Below, piece by piece: positions 34,029 to 42,086 of a stretch of 49,526 nucleotides of DNA. Made by a program: the position numbers and the translations under genes. Source of the DNA: Petrotoga sp. 9PW.55.5.1. GTDB lineage: Bacteria; Thermotogota; Thermotogae; Petrotogales; Petrotogaceae. The notes beneath the pieces are model-generated. The model ran no database searches and was not told where the DNA came from. It worked only from the letters and a program-made list of their open reading frames with translations. Where the stretch lies: positions 79,053-128,578 of the forward strand of contig NZ_AUPM01000018.1 in assembly GCF_003265365.1 (NCBI RefSeq). The letters are read 5' to 3'. Each line of letters begins with the position of its first letter. The stretch's first letter is position 1.

Positions 34029-34043
34029 CTTATATAATATAAG
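34029..34043 (+). promoter_or_regulatory. Palindromic operator-like site upstream of cysE
   Basis: CTTATATAATATAAG is a perfect 7-1-7 palindrome and includes a TATAAT -10-like hexamer at 34033-34038. It lies about 50 bases before the cysE start. A repressor bound there would block the -10. The regulator is not known. The gap 33959-34094 holds also a TTGACA at 34052-34057 whose spacing leaves too short a leader. Confidence 0.35.
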
Positions 34044-34094
34044 AAATAATGTTGACAAATTTAGTTGAATTTAACTCTAATAGGGAGAGTGAAT

Positions 34095-34706
34095 ATGAGA
34101 GGGGTTTTGAATTTTTTTAAAGATTTCGTAAATATTTTCAAAGATTTAGGAAAAGATTTAAGTATGTACATAGAAAAAGATCCAACTGCTAAAAGAAAAT
34201 GGAAAGTTTTTCTGACCTCAATTTCCTTTCATGGTTTAATGTCATATCGTTTTGCTAATTTTTTTTATAAATATAAAATCTATCCAGTTGCATATTTTAT
34301 TTATGTACTTAGTAAAATATTTCACTCAATGGACATTCACCCAGCAGCACTTATTGAGCCTGGAGTTGTAATAGACCATGGTTTTGGTGTTGTGATCGGT
34401 GAAACTGCTAGTATTGGTTCTGGCACATTAATATACCATGGGGTTACCTTGGGAGCTAAAAAAGTTACTAATGGAAAAAGGCATCCAATAGTTGGAAAGA
34501 ATGTAATGATTGGTTCTGGGGCAAAGGTTTTGGGCCATATATATATAGGAGACGAATCAGTAATCGGGGCAAATTCAGTTGTTTTAATGGATGTCCCACC
34601 GAAATCTCTTGCCGTTGGTGTTCCAGCTGAAATAAAAAAGATTAATTGCCCGTCTTCCAATTATTATGAATTAAACAATACAATTAATTCAGATTTTGTT
34701 ATTTAA
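34095..34706 (+). CDS. cysE: Serine O-acetyltransferase
   Basis: 203 residues from ATG 34095, five bases after GGGAGAG; a start 30 bases earlier would precede that site. The N-terminal helical domain contains FLTSISFHGLMSYRFANFFY. The C-terminal left-handed beta helix has hexapeptide repeats with DIHPAALIEPGVVIDHGFGV (catalytic His and Asp region), GVTLGAKK and a VIGANSVVLMDVPP turn. It acetylates serine as the first step of cysteine synthesis. cysK follows 32 bases downstream. Confidence 0.95.
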   Translation: MRGVLNFFKDFVNIFKDLGKDLSMYIEKDPTAKRKWKVFLTSISFHGLMSYRFANFFYKYKIYPVAYFIYVLSKIFHSMDIHPAALIEPGVVIDHGFGVVIGETASIGSGTLIYHGVTLGAKKVTNGKRHPIVGKNVMIGSGAKVLGHIYIGDESVIGANSVVLMDVPPKSLAVGVPAEIKKINCPSSNYYELNNTINSDFVI

Positions 34707-34738
34707 AAATCCATAAGATGATTTTAGGAGGCAATATT

Positions 34739-35629
34739 TTGATTTATACATCGATAGGAAACACACCAATTATAACTTTATCAAATTTGATAGAACCAGG
34801 TAGAGTTTTTATTAAACTAGAAAAAAATAATCCCGCTGGAAGTGTAAAAGACAGGCCAGCGTTCTTTATGATTAAAGACGCGGAAATTAGGAATAAACTT
34901 AATGAGTCCCAAAATATTATTGTTGAACCTACTAGTGGTAATACAGGTATTGCACTTGCTGCTATTGGAAGAAGTAAAAGATACAGAGTAATTTTAACTA
35001 TGCCAGAAAGTATGAGCGTAGAAAGAAGAAAAATTTTGAAACTTCTTGGAGCTGAGCTAATTTTAACACCGGCAGATCAAGGAATGAAAGGTGCTATAAA
35101 TAAGGCTTTAGAAATAGTTAAAGATACAAATGGTTTCATGCCCAATCAATTTTCAAATCCGGTTAATCCCTATTCTCATGAAGTGACTACTGGACCAGAA
35201 ATAATAAAACAAATGGATTATTCTTTAGATGCCTTTGTAGCAGGAGTAGGAACGGGAGGAACCATTACAGGAGTAGCAAGAGCAATGAAAAAAATATTCG
35301 CAGGATGTGTTAGAATTGTTGCTGTAGAACCAACTAATTCTGCTGTTATATCTGGTAAACAACCAGGTAAACACAAAATTCAAGGAATAGGAGCTGGGTT
35401 CATACCAGATAACCTAGATACCAGTTTAATAGATGAAATAATACAGATAGGCGACGAAGAAACTTACGAAATAACCAAAAAATTGGCTAAAGATGAAGGA
35501 TTGTTTGTTGGTGTATCTTCTGGAGCGAATATTTTAGCCGCTATTAAAGTTGCCAATAGATTAGGTAAAGGAAAAAGAGTAGTGACAGTTGCTCCAGACA
35601 GTGGAGATAAATATATAAGTGTTTTATAA
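34739..35629 (+). CDS. cysK: Cysteine synthase (O-acetylserine sulfhydrylase)
   Basis: 296 residues. I choose TTG 34739, after TAGGAGG, because this gives MIYTSIGNTPIITL; an ATG at 34718 lies before that site. PLP is bound by Lys37 in NPAGSVKDRPAFF. Substrate and phosphate loops are EPTSGNTGIALA and GTGGTITG. Ser in SSGANILAA matches the PLP pyridine contact. It turns O-acetylserine and sulfide into cysteine and follows cysE, forming a two-gene cysteine unit. Confidence 0.95.
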   Translation: MIYTSIGNTPIITLSNLIEPGRVFIKLEKNNPAGSVKDRPAFFMIKDAEIRNKLNESQNIIVEPTSGNTGIALAAIGRSKRYRVILTMPESMSVERRKILKLLGAELILTPADQGMKGAINKALEIVKDTNGFMPNQFSNPVNPYSHEVTTGPEIIKQMDYSLDAFVAGVGTGGTITGVARAMKKIFAGCVRIVAVEPTNSAVISGKQPGKHKIQGIGAGFIPDNLDTSLIDEIIQIGDEETYEITKKLAKDEGLFVGVSSGANILAAIKVANRLGKGKRVVTVAPDSGDKYISVL

Positions 35630-35703
35630 ACTTGTTTTAACAACAAAATGATAAAATAAATTATATCTATACAGGAAACGGAACAATACGGGAGGAATTT
35701 TTA

Positions 35704-36933
35704 ATGTCAGAAAAATACTGTTCTTTTTGCGGAAAACCTTCTAGCGAAGCAGATGCTTTAATAGCTGGACCAAATGGCATCTATATTTGTGATGAATGCA
35801 TTAATCTTTTTCAAGAATTAGTGGACGAAAATAAATCAAAAAATATTGAAAAAGAATTAGGGGTTAGTAAAAATCTACCCACACCTCAAAATATTAAATC
35901 TCAGCTAGATAAATACGTTATTGGCCAAGAAAAAGCAAAGAAAATAATATCAGTTTCTGTATATAATCATTATAAAAGGATATTATCTTCAACTAAAAAT
36001 AATGAAGTAGAATTGGATAAATCAAACGTTTTACTTATTGGACCAACTGGAACGGGAAAAACTTTGATAGCTCAAACCCTATCTAAAATATTGGATGTTC
36101 CGTTTGCTATTGCAGATGCAACGACCTTAACTGAAGCTGGTTATGTGGGAGACGATGTTGAAAATGTTATTTTAAGATTATTACAAGCTGCAGATTACGA
36201 TGTTAAAAAAGCAGAAAAAGGAATTATCTATATAGATGAAATTGATAAAATTGCAAGAAAATCTCCTAATCCTTCAATCACTCGAGATGTTTCTGGAGAA
36301 GGAGTTCAACAGGCATTGCTTAAAATAGTAGAAGGAACTACCGCAAACGTACCTCCCCAAGGAGGAAGAAAGCACCCATACCAAGAGTTCATTCAAGTAG
36401 ATACTTCTAAAATACTTTTTATCGCTGGTGGAGCTTTTGATGGATTAACTGATATAATTAAACACCGAATTAAAAACTCTTCTTTAGGATTTGGAGCAGA
36501 AATAAAAAGTACTAAGAAACAACGCGACGGAGAAATTTTACAAAATATAGTTCAGGATGATTTAATAAAATATGGTTTAATTCCTGAATTCGTAGGTAGA
36601 TTCCCTGTAGCGGCAACATTAAGTGATTTAGATGAAAATGATTTAATAAGAATCGCTACAGAACCAAAAAATGCTTTACTAAAACAATATGAAAAAATGT
36701 TGGAAATGGAAGGGATTACCCTAGAAATAACTCAACCGGCTTTGAAAAAAATTTGTTCTCAGGCATTGAAAAAAGGTACTGGAGCACGCGCTCTTAAAAC
36801 TATTTTCGAAGAAATCATGCTAGATATAATGTATGACGCTCCTGAACATAAAACCAAAGTGAACAAAATTGTTATAGACGAAGAAGTTGTAGAAAAAAAG
36901 AAGCCTGTTTTTAATAGAAAGGAGACAGCTTAA
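35704..36933 (+). CDS. clpX: ATP-dependent Clp protease ATP-binding subunit ClpX
   Basis: 409 residues. The zinc-binding domain is [20 protein letters not shown]-type with CDEC. AAA+ motifs are Walker [16 protein letters not shown], Walker [12 protein letters not shown], pore loop [11 protein letters not shown] and the ClpP loop IGFxG-type segment in [10 protein letters not shown], followed by sensor FVGRFP and GARALK. ClpX unfolds substrates and feeds ClpP, which is not in the window. ATG 35704 follows GGGAGGAA. Its stop is one base away from the inferred ATA start of tsaD. Confidence 0.97.
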   Translation: MSEKYCSFCGKPSSEADALIAGPNGIYICDECINLFQELVDENKSKNIEKELGVSKNLPTPQNIKSQLDKYVIGQEKAKKIISVSVYNHYKRILSSTKNNEVELDKSNVLLIGPTGTGKTLIAQTLSKILDVPFAIADATTLTEAGYVGDDVENVILRLLQAADYDVKKAEKGIIYIDEIDKIARKSPNPSITRDVSGEGVQQALLKIVEGTTANVPPQGGRKHPYQEFIQVDTSKILFIAGGAFDGLTDIIKHRIKNSSLGFGAEIKSTKKQRDGEILQNIVQDDLIKYGLIPEFVGRFPVAATLSDLDENDLIRIATEPKNALLKQYEKMLEMEGITLEITQPALKKICSQALKKGTGARALKTIFEEIMLDIMYDAPEHKTKVNKIVIDEEVVEKKKPVFNRKETA

Positions 36934-36934
36934 A

Positions 36935-37939
36935 ATAAGAGAAGATATAGAGCCAATAATTTTTGCAATTGAAACCTCTTGTGATGAAACTGCTGTTGCA
37001 ATTCTAAAAGGAAAAAACAAATTATTATCTAATTTAATATATTCTCAAATAGAAGATCATAAAATTTTCGGTGGTGTAGTTCCTGAAATTGCTGCAAGAA
37101 AACATGTAGAAATCTTGTATAAATTAAGTATGACAGCTTTTGAGGAGGCTAATATTGAGCCAGAAGATCTAGATTGTGTAGCCGTTTCTTATGGACCTGG
37201 TTTAATTGGTTCGTTATTAATTGGAAGTAGTTTTGCCAAAGGCATGTCACTATCGTTAAATAAACCTTTAATAGGTATAAACCATTTAATTGGGCATATT
37301 TATGCGAATTTTCTTGAATTTCCAGATCTAAAACCTCCATTCCTTACCCTTTTAGTTTCGGGTGGACATACTATGATCATTATGGTAAAGGATTATTTTG
37401 ATTTTGAAATAATAGGAGAAACATTGGATGATGCCGCAGGTGAAGCTTTTGATAAAGTTGCCAGAATTTTAGATTTAGGCTATCCTGGTGGGCCTTCAAT
37501 AGAGGAGCTTTCAAGAAAAGCAAAAACTACTTACAATTTCCCAAAACCTTTATACAATAAAGGTTTTGATTTTTCTTTTTCGGGTTTGAAAACTTCTGTA
37601 TTATATTTTGTAAAAGATCATCCCGAAGCTAATAAAGCAGATATAGCTGCATCTTTTCAAGAATCCATAATAGACACTTTAGTTCATAAAACAACTAAAT
37701 TTGCTTTAAAGGAAAATATAAAAGATGTAGTAATAGCCGGCGGGGTGGCGGCTAATTCGCTCTTAAGAAGCAAAATGGACAATTTTAAAGATCAATTAAA
37801 CATATACTATCCGAGATTATCTTTGTGTACTGACAATGCCGCAATGATTGCAAGAGCAGCGTATGAAAAGTATATAAGAAAAATGTTTGATGATCTAGAT
37901 ATGGATATAATTCCAAACTTAGGTCTCACAAAAGTCTAA
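36935..37939 (+). CDS. tsaD: tRNA threonylcarbamoyltransferase TsaD, non-canonical ATA start
   Basis: The conserved N-terminus IFAIETSCDETAVAIL lies upstream of every ATG, GTG and TTG in this frame, and the frame is open back to TAG 36914. The best start is ATA 36935, ten bases after AAAGGAG (36918-36924), giving 334 residues, the normal size. The first standard codon, TTG at 37112, would remove the ATP-site Asp/Glu block. The metal motif HLIGHIYA follows, and later GGVAANSLLR and DNAAMIARAA. It makes t6A37 with TsaE and TsaB. A sequencing error or rare start is possible. Confidence 0.85.
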   Translation: MREDIEPIIFAIETSCDETAVAILKGKNKLLSNLIYSQIEDHKIFGGVVPEIAARKHVEILYKLSMTAFEEANIEPEDLDCVAVSYGPGLIGSLLIGSSFAKGMSLSLNKPLIGINHLIGHIYANFLEFPDLKPPFLTLLVSGGHTMIIMVKDYFDFEIIGETLDDAAGEAFDKVARILDLGYPGGPSIEELSRKAKTTYNFPKPLYNKGFDFSFSGLKTSVLYFVKDHPEANKADIAASFQESIIDTLVHKTTKFALKENIKDVVIAGGVAANSLLRSKMDNFKDQLNIYYPRLSLCTDNAAMIARAAYEKYIRKMFDDLDMDIIPNLGLTKV

Positions 37940-37957
37940 TTTCATAATAATTTTTTG

Positions 37958-37986
37958 TTGACGATGTTTAGTTATTATGATATAAT
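37958..37986 (+). promoter_or_regulatory. Promoter of the tRNA-Ser gene
   Basis: TTGACG at 37958-37963 and TATAAT at 37981-37986 have a 17-base spacer; TGATATAAT also gives an extended -10. Transcription would start about 30 bases before the tRNA. Confidence 0.8.
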
Positions 37987-38021
37987 ATCTGCGGTAAAAT
38001 TAACAAAAATAATGTAAATCT

Positions 38022-38112
38022 GGAGAGATGGCCGAGCGGTCGAAGGCGCACGCCTGGAGAGCGTGTGACGGTTAAAAGCTGTCCGTGGGTTCAAATCCCA
38101 CTCTCTCCGCCA
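38022..38112 (+). tRNA. tRNA-Ser (GGA anticodon)
   Basis: 91 bases with CCA encoded at the end. The acceptor pairs GGAGAGA with TCTCTCC. The anticodon loop is CTGGAGA, with anticodon GGA reading UCC/UCU. A long variable arm (GACGGTTAAAAGCTGTCC) identifies class II serine tRNA. The T arm is GTGGGTTCAAATCCCAC. Type III restriction-modification genes begin 217 bases downstream. Confidence 0.97.
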
Positions 38113-38118
38113 GAACAT

Positions 38119-38197
38119 TAGCTATCTATTAATAAAAGAAATTTTGTTGTTAGATGGCTATGTTTTTATCTGAAAGTCCAGTAATACTGGACTTTTT
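38119..38197 (+). terminator. Terminators downstream of tRNA-Ser
   Basis: Two hairpins: TAGCTATCTA/TAGATGGCTA (38119-38160) followed by TGTTTTT, and AAAGTCCAGT/ACTGGACTTT (38173-38195) followed by a T run. The second is a strong factor-independent terminator. From 38198 to 38328 I see only non-coding sequence and a weak ribosome site before 38329. Confidence 0.75.
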
Positions 38198-38328
38198 CGT
38201 ATTTATAGTTTTTACCGAAGAGGTACTGAATGCAATAGAAATGAATTTATCTTATCTGGCACATCCCGCAACAGGAACGTGAACGCGGCAATCAATGTCA
38301 GCCTGCGAAGAGGAGTGATTTTTTAGCC

Positions 38329-38514
38329 ATGACCAAAGAACAGAAATTTTACAAAGCACTGCAAGATGTTTTCATTGGTGCTAAAATTGAAGGCGAAGGC
38401 GGCTTTGTTAATTTGATGAGAATAAAATCAAATTACTACCGCAAGATTGAAGACATTCTAAAAAAAGATATTGAATCTGCTCTAGAAAATTATCCTTCAT
38501 TTAGGGACGAACTT
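38329..38514 (+). repeat. Direct repeat of mod 5' end, copy 1
   Basis: 186 bases with about six differences from 41901-42086. It ends at the deletion junction. Confidence 0.9.
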
Positions 38515-39041
38515 ATGGAAACTCCGTGTTTTTCTGTGATATCAAGAGTATGAAAGAGATTCATAAAAGAGGGATTTTGAAAGTATTCAAGGAAGAAAAT
38601 TGGGAATATAAATTAAAAATCAAGAAATATTTATACAATGCTGACGGCACAATTAATGGGAATATTGTAAAAAGCGTATTAGAGAAGGACAATACTCAAT
38701 TTAATATTGGCGGGACATCTCAAGGAACTAGAGAGCTCAAAGATATGTTCAATAAGGAGACCTTTAAAAACCCAAAGCCTTCGAGCTTGATTTCTTTGTT
38801 AATATATATCTCAACGAAAATTAAAGACGAAAAAATCTATATTTTGGATTTTTTTGCAGGATCTGGTACCTCAGCTTACTCCGTTATGAAATTAAATAAA
38901 GAAGATGGCGGAAACAGAAAGTTTATCCTAGTAGAAATGGCAGATTATTTCGATGCAGTTATTATTCCAAGAATCAAGAAATTATCATATTCACTTAATT
39001 CGGGAAATGGACAGCCACAAGATACTTACGGAACGGGAGTT

Positions 39042-39389
39042 TTTTTCAAATACTACGAACTTGAGCAATACGAGGAAACATTGGCAAATTGCAAATACAA
39101 AGATGGTGATTTGTTCCAAGTTCCTGGGAGATCCCCCTATCAGAAATATGTATTTATGAAAGACGAGAAAATGCTTGAATGCCTCGAGATTGATTACAAA
39201 AAGGGAAAAGTCGATGTTGATTTAGACAAACTTTATCCAAGTATAGACATTGCCGAAACATTGTCTAACTTAACTGGCAAATGGATTACGAAAATCACCG
39301 ATAGCGAAGTAGAATTTGAGGGCGGAACAAAAATAAATACAAAAGAATTGGATTATAAATTAATAAAACCTTTAATATGGTGGGATTGA
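39042..39389 (+). repeat. Direct repeat of mod 3' end, copy 1
   Basis: 348 bases of the same length as 44016-44363 and mostly identical at protein level (FFKYYELEQYEETL to KPLIWWD). It ends at the mod stop, where the ImmA-like gene takes the place of res. Confidence 0.85.
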
Positions 39390-39390
39390 T

Positions 39391-40515
39391 ATGAAAGTAA
39401 CAAACATAAATATCAACATCTTAAAAGAAATTTTACAGAGAATGCCTGAAAAAGAGATTCAGGTAAAAAAGAACTTTCCAAAATATGACAAATGGTTAGA
39501 AGAAAAAGATTATCCAACATATAATCAATTAGTTGAACTTTCTAAAATTTTTCATATTCCTTTTGGCTATTTCTTTTTAGAAAAATTACCCGAAAGAAAA
39601 TATCCTATTCCACATTATAGAACTACTCAAAACGGAGATTTTAAACCATCCAGTGAATTATTAGACACTATTTTGTTTGCTCAAAAAATACAAGAATGGG
39701 CTAGGGATATTTTATTAGAGTGGGGTCAAGAAAAACTGCTTTTTTGTGGTAAATACAAAGATAACTATAATATAGAAGGAGTAATAGAAGAATTAAAAAG
39801 AATATTTGAAATTGAGAATAATTGGGCAAGCAGAAAATCCACATGGACAGAAGCATTGAATTATTTAATTGAAAAAGCAGAAGAAAAAGGAATATTTGTT
39901 CTTAGAAATGGAGTAGTTGGAAACAATACTCATCGCAAATTAATTATAGATGAATTTAGAGGATTTGTTTTATACGACGAAATAGCGCCTGTAATATTTA
40001 TTAATAATAATGATGCTATATCTGCTAAAATTTTTACGCTTATTCATGAAATAGTTCATATTTTAATTGGTCAAAGTGCATCTTTTGATTTACGAAATTT
40101 ACAATCTTCAAATAATGAAATTGAACAATTTTGTGATAAATGTACAGCTGAATTTTTAGTGCCAGCAGGAGAAATCAGAAATATCTATACCCAAAAAACA
40201 GATTTAGAAGAGTTGGCAAGACATTTTAAAGTTAGCCAGATAGTGATACTGAGGAGATTATTAGATACATCTATAGTTACACAACAAGAATTTTATATAC
40301 AATTAAAAGACTTATACAAAAAAGAAATTAAAATACCACAGAGTTCTGGTGGTGATTTTTATCATACTATTCCTAATCGTTTAAGCAAAAGATTTATACA
40401 TATATTGAATAGTGCAGTTAAAAACAACACTATTCTATTTAGAGATGCATTAAGAATTACCAACTTGAGTGCCAAAACTTATGATAATCTTATTAATAGG
40501 ACAAGAACAATATGA
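39391..40515 (+). CDS. ImmA/IrrE-family metallopeptidase
   Basis: 374 residues. The N-terminal 65 residues resemble an XRE-type regulator tail (PTYNQLVELSKIFHIPFGYFF). The zinc protease motif is HEIVH with His219, Glu220 and His223, and the third ligand is Glu254 in CTAEFLVP. Such proteins, found with PIN-type toxins or in mobile elements, cleave repressors or act as antitoxins. ATG 39391 starts two bases after the mod relic stop, exactly where res begins in the intact copy. The gene overlaps the DUF4411 gene by four bases. Confidence 0.85.
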   Translation: MKVTNININILKEILQRMPEKEIQVKKNFPKYDKWLEEKDYPTYNQLVELSKIFHIPFGYFFLEKLPERKYPIPHYRTTQNGDFKPSSELLDTILFAQKIQEWARDILLEWGQEKLLFCGKYKDNYNIEGVIEELKRIFEIENNWASRKSTWTEALNYLIEKAEEKGIFVLRNGVVGNNTHRKLIIDEFRGFVLYDEIAPVIFINNNDAISAKIFTLIHEIVHILIGQSASFDLRNLQSSNNEIEQFCDKCTAEFLVPAGEIRNIYTQKTDLEELARHFKVSQIVILRRLLDTSIVTQQEFYIQLKDLYKKEIKIPQSSGGDFYHTIPNRLSKRFIHILNSAVKNNTILFRDALRITNLSAKTYDNLINRTRTI

Positions 40516-41012
40516 TATACCTAATTGACTCAAATACTTTTATGACTGCTGCAAGAACGTTTTACTCTTTTGATTATGGATCAAAATTTTGGGACTTTAT
40601 AAAGGAACAAGCTAAAAATAATGCATTGGCGAGTATTGATAAGGTATTTGAAGAAATTAATAAAGGTAACGATGTGCTCAAGGATTGGGCAAATGAAGAA
40701 TTTTCAAACTATTTTTTAACAACAAAAGAAGAATCGATCTTTCAAAAATATGCAGAACTTGTTCGATTTGCAGAAAATCAAGGTAATCATTATACAAGAA
40801 ATGCTATAGATGAATTTATGAAAGAAGATAATGCGGATCCATGGTTAATAGCATATTCTTTAGCCAAAAATAAAAATTATACAATTGTTACCTTTGAGAA
40901 AGCTAATGAAAATAGAAAAAATAAAATCCCTATACCAAATGTATGTAATTATTATAAAATAAAATATTGCGATTTATATGAAATGCTTAGGAATTTAAAT
41001 TTTCGATTATGA
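40512..41012 (+). CDS. DUF4411-family PIN-like protein (putative toxin)
   Basis: 166 residues. It starts IYLIDSNTFMTAARTFYSFDYG with Asp6, then has KVFEEINKGND, NADPWLIAYSLAK and IVTFEKANENR, the acidic pattern of PIN-fold ribonucleases of the DUF4411 type. It is coupled with the ImmA-like gene (ATGA overlap). Together they look like a toxin-antitoxin-type pair. Enzyme activity is inferred from the family; no cognate RNA can be named. Confidence 0.75.
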   Translation: MIYLIDSNTFMTAARTFYSFDYGSKFWDFIKEQAKNNALASIDKVFEEINKGNDVLKDWANEEFSNYFLTTKEESIFQKYAELVRFAENQGNHYTRNAIDEFMKEDNADPWLIAYSLAKNKNYTIVTFEKANENRKNKIPIPNVCNYYKIKYCDLYEMLRNLNFRL

Positions 41013-41014
41013 TT

Positions 41015-41041
41015 ATTAAACCTTTAATATGGTGGGAGTGA
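41015..41041 (+). repeat. Scar of a mod 3' end
   Basis: The last nine codons of mod (IKPLIWWE plus TGA) survive here. The 20 bases AAACCTTTAATATGGTGGGA (41018-41037) also end both mod copies (39366-39385 and 44340-44359). The scar ends six bases before the nuclease gene start. Confidence 0.8.
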
Positions 41042-41047
41042 TAAATT

Positions 41048-41794
41048 ATGCCTACACAACGGGAAAAAATAATTAAAAAGATATATGAAATTTTAGAGAA
41101 TCAACCAGATGGAATTCGGTATGCAGATTTGATTCGTAAAATCAGTGAAGAATTACCAGGAGTCAAAGTTAATACTATTCATGGTACAATTTGGCAATTT
41201 AATCAAGACACTGATAAAGGAAAGATAAAAGATGTTTTAAGACCAGAAAAAGGTTTGTATGTTTTAAAAAAGTATTTTCAAGAAGGTAAAATAGAAGATG
41301 AGACACGCGAACGGACAAATGAAGAAGTTTTTTATAAACCATTTGCTGATTATTTAGTCAATGACCTAGAGGAATGCACGAAAGCTATTCCATTGGGTGG
41401 AAATAGATTTCAGGATAAATGGGGAACTCCTGATGTAATAGGAGCTTATAGAATATTAGGTTTAGGGCATATTCAGCCGCCGATTGAGATAGTTAGTGCA
41501 GAGATAAAAATCGATATTAGACAATTAATTACTTCCTTTGGCCAAGCTTGTTCTTATAAGCTTTTTAGTCATAAAGTTTATTTAGTTATTCCAAAAGACT
41601 CTAATGGAACAGATATAAAAAGAATGGAATCTTTATGTTTGAAATTTGGGATTGGTCTAATTCTTTTTGACAGAAACAATAAAGAAAATCCTGGCTTTGA
41701 AATTTTAACTCGCGCTATTAAAAACGAACCCGACTATTTTTATTTGAATAGATACCTAAAATTAATTGAAGACAAAATAATGGAATTGTTGTAG
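41048..41794 (+). CDS. Winged-helix PD-(D/E)XK nuclease-like protein
   Basis: 248 residues. Residues 1-80 form a winged-helix-like domain (REKIIKKIYEILENQPDGIR, then TIHGTIWQFNQD) like HARE-type helix-turn-helix regions. The C-terminal part has GTPDVIG with Asp129, then VSAEIK with Glu152 and Lys154, and a QAxxY-type QACSY with Gln166, as in PD-(D/E)XK restriction-like nucleases. I recognise no named family. It stands between a mod scar and a res scrap, so it was placed at the mod/res junction. It may act as an extra restriction or anti-phage factor. Confidence 0.6.
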   Translation: MPTQREKIIKKIYEILENQPDGIRYADLIRKISEELPGVKVNTIHGTIWQFNQDTDKGKIKDVLRPEKGLYVLKKYFQEGKIEDETRERTNEEVFYKPFADYLVNDLEECTKAIPLGGNRFQDKWGTPDVIGAYRILGLGHIQPPIEIVSAEIKIDIRQLITSFGQACSYKLFSHKVYLVIPKDSNGTDIKRMESLCLKFGIGLILFDRNNKENPGFEILTRAIKNEPDYFYLNRYLKLIEDKIMELL

Positions 41795-41796
41795 TT

Positions 41797-41856
41797 ATGG
41801 CTAGATTATATTTGCAAAACATCATAGAAGACATTTTTTTGAAAACTTGCCAATGA
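41797..41856 (+). pseudogene. Scrap of a res gene 5' end
   Basis: ATG 41797 is followed by ARLYLQNIIEDI, which matches the start of the intact Res (TKLYLQKIIDDI). The frame then shifts in a run of seven T; the +1 frame continues FFENLPMN, like SFETLPIT of Res, and stops matching after about 60 bases. It shows that a whole mod-nuclease-res unit once stood here. Confidence 0.75.
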
Positions 41857-41900
41857 ATACGGAGCTATTTATGAACTTCCATTTTAGGAGGTAAAGGAAA

Positions 41901-42086
41901 ATGTCCAAAGAACAGAAATTTTACAAAGCACTGCAAGATGTTTTCATCGGCGCTAAAATCGAAGGCGAAGGCGGCTTTGTTAATTTGATGAGAATAAAAT
42001 CAAATTACTACCGCAAGATTGAAGACATCCTAAAAAAAGATATTGAATCTGCTCTAAAAAATTATCCTTCATTTAGGGACGAACTT
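41901..42086 (+). repeat. Direct repeat of mod 5' end, copy 2
   Basis: Partner of 38329-38514, about 97% identical by eye over 186 bases. Confidence 0.9.

Larger units (their letters stand above)
38329..39389 (+). pseudogene. Decayed type III mod gene: conserved ends around a different core
   Basis: The first 186 bases (38329-38514) are nearly identical to the start of the intact mod at 41901. After 38514 the frame shifts: 38526-39389 encodes a C-terminal mod part in another frame. It contains a FxGxG SAM motif (ILDFFAGSGTSAYSV) but no DPPF catalytic motif, so about 400 residues are missing. The last 348 bases (39042-39389) again match the intact mod (44016-44363). The segment between, about 38526-39041, is unlike the intact gene, so the specificity part differs. 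Product inactive as it stands. Confidence 0.8.

Noticed and set aside
34052-34081. TTGACA/TCTAAT promoter for cysE
   Set aside because: The spacing is 18 bases but the start would fall in the ribosome site, leaving almost no leader.
37115-37939. TsaD starting at ATG 37115
   Set aside because: It would remove the conserved N-terminal ATP-site block FAIETSCDETA, which lies upstream in the same frame with a ribosome site.
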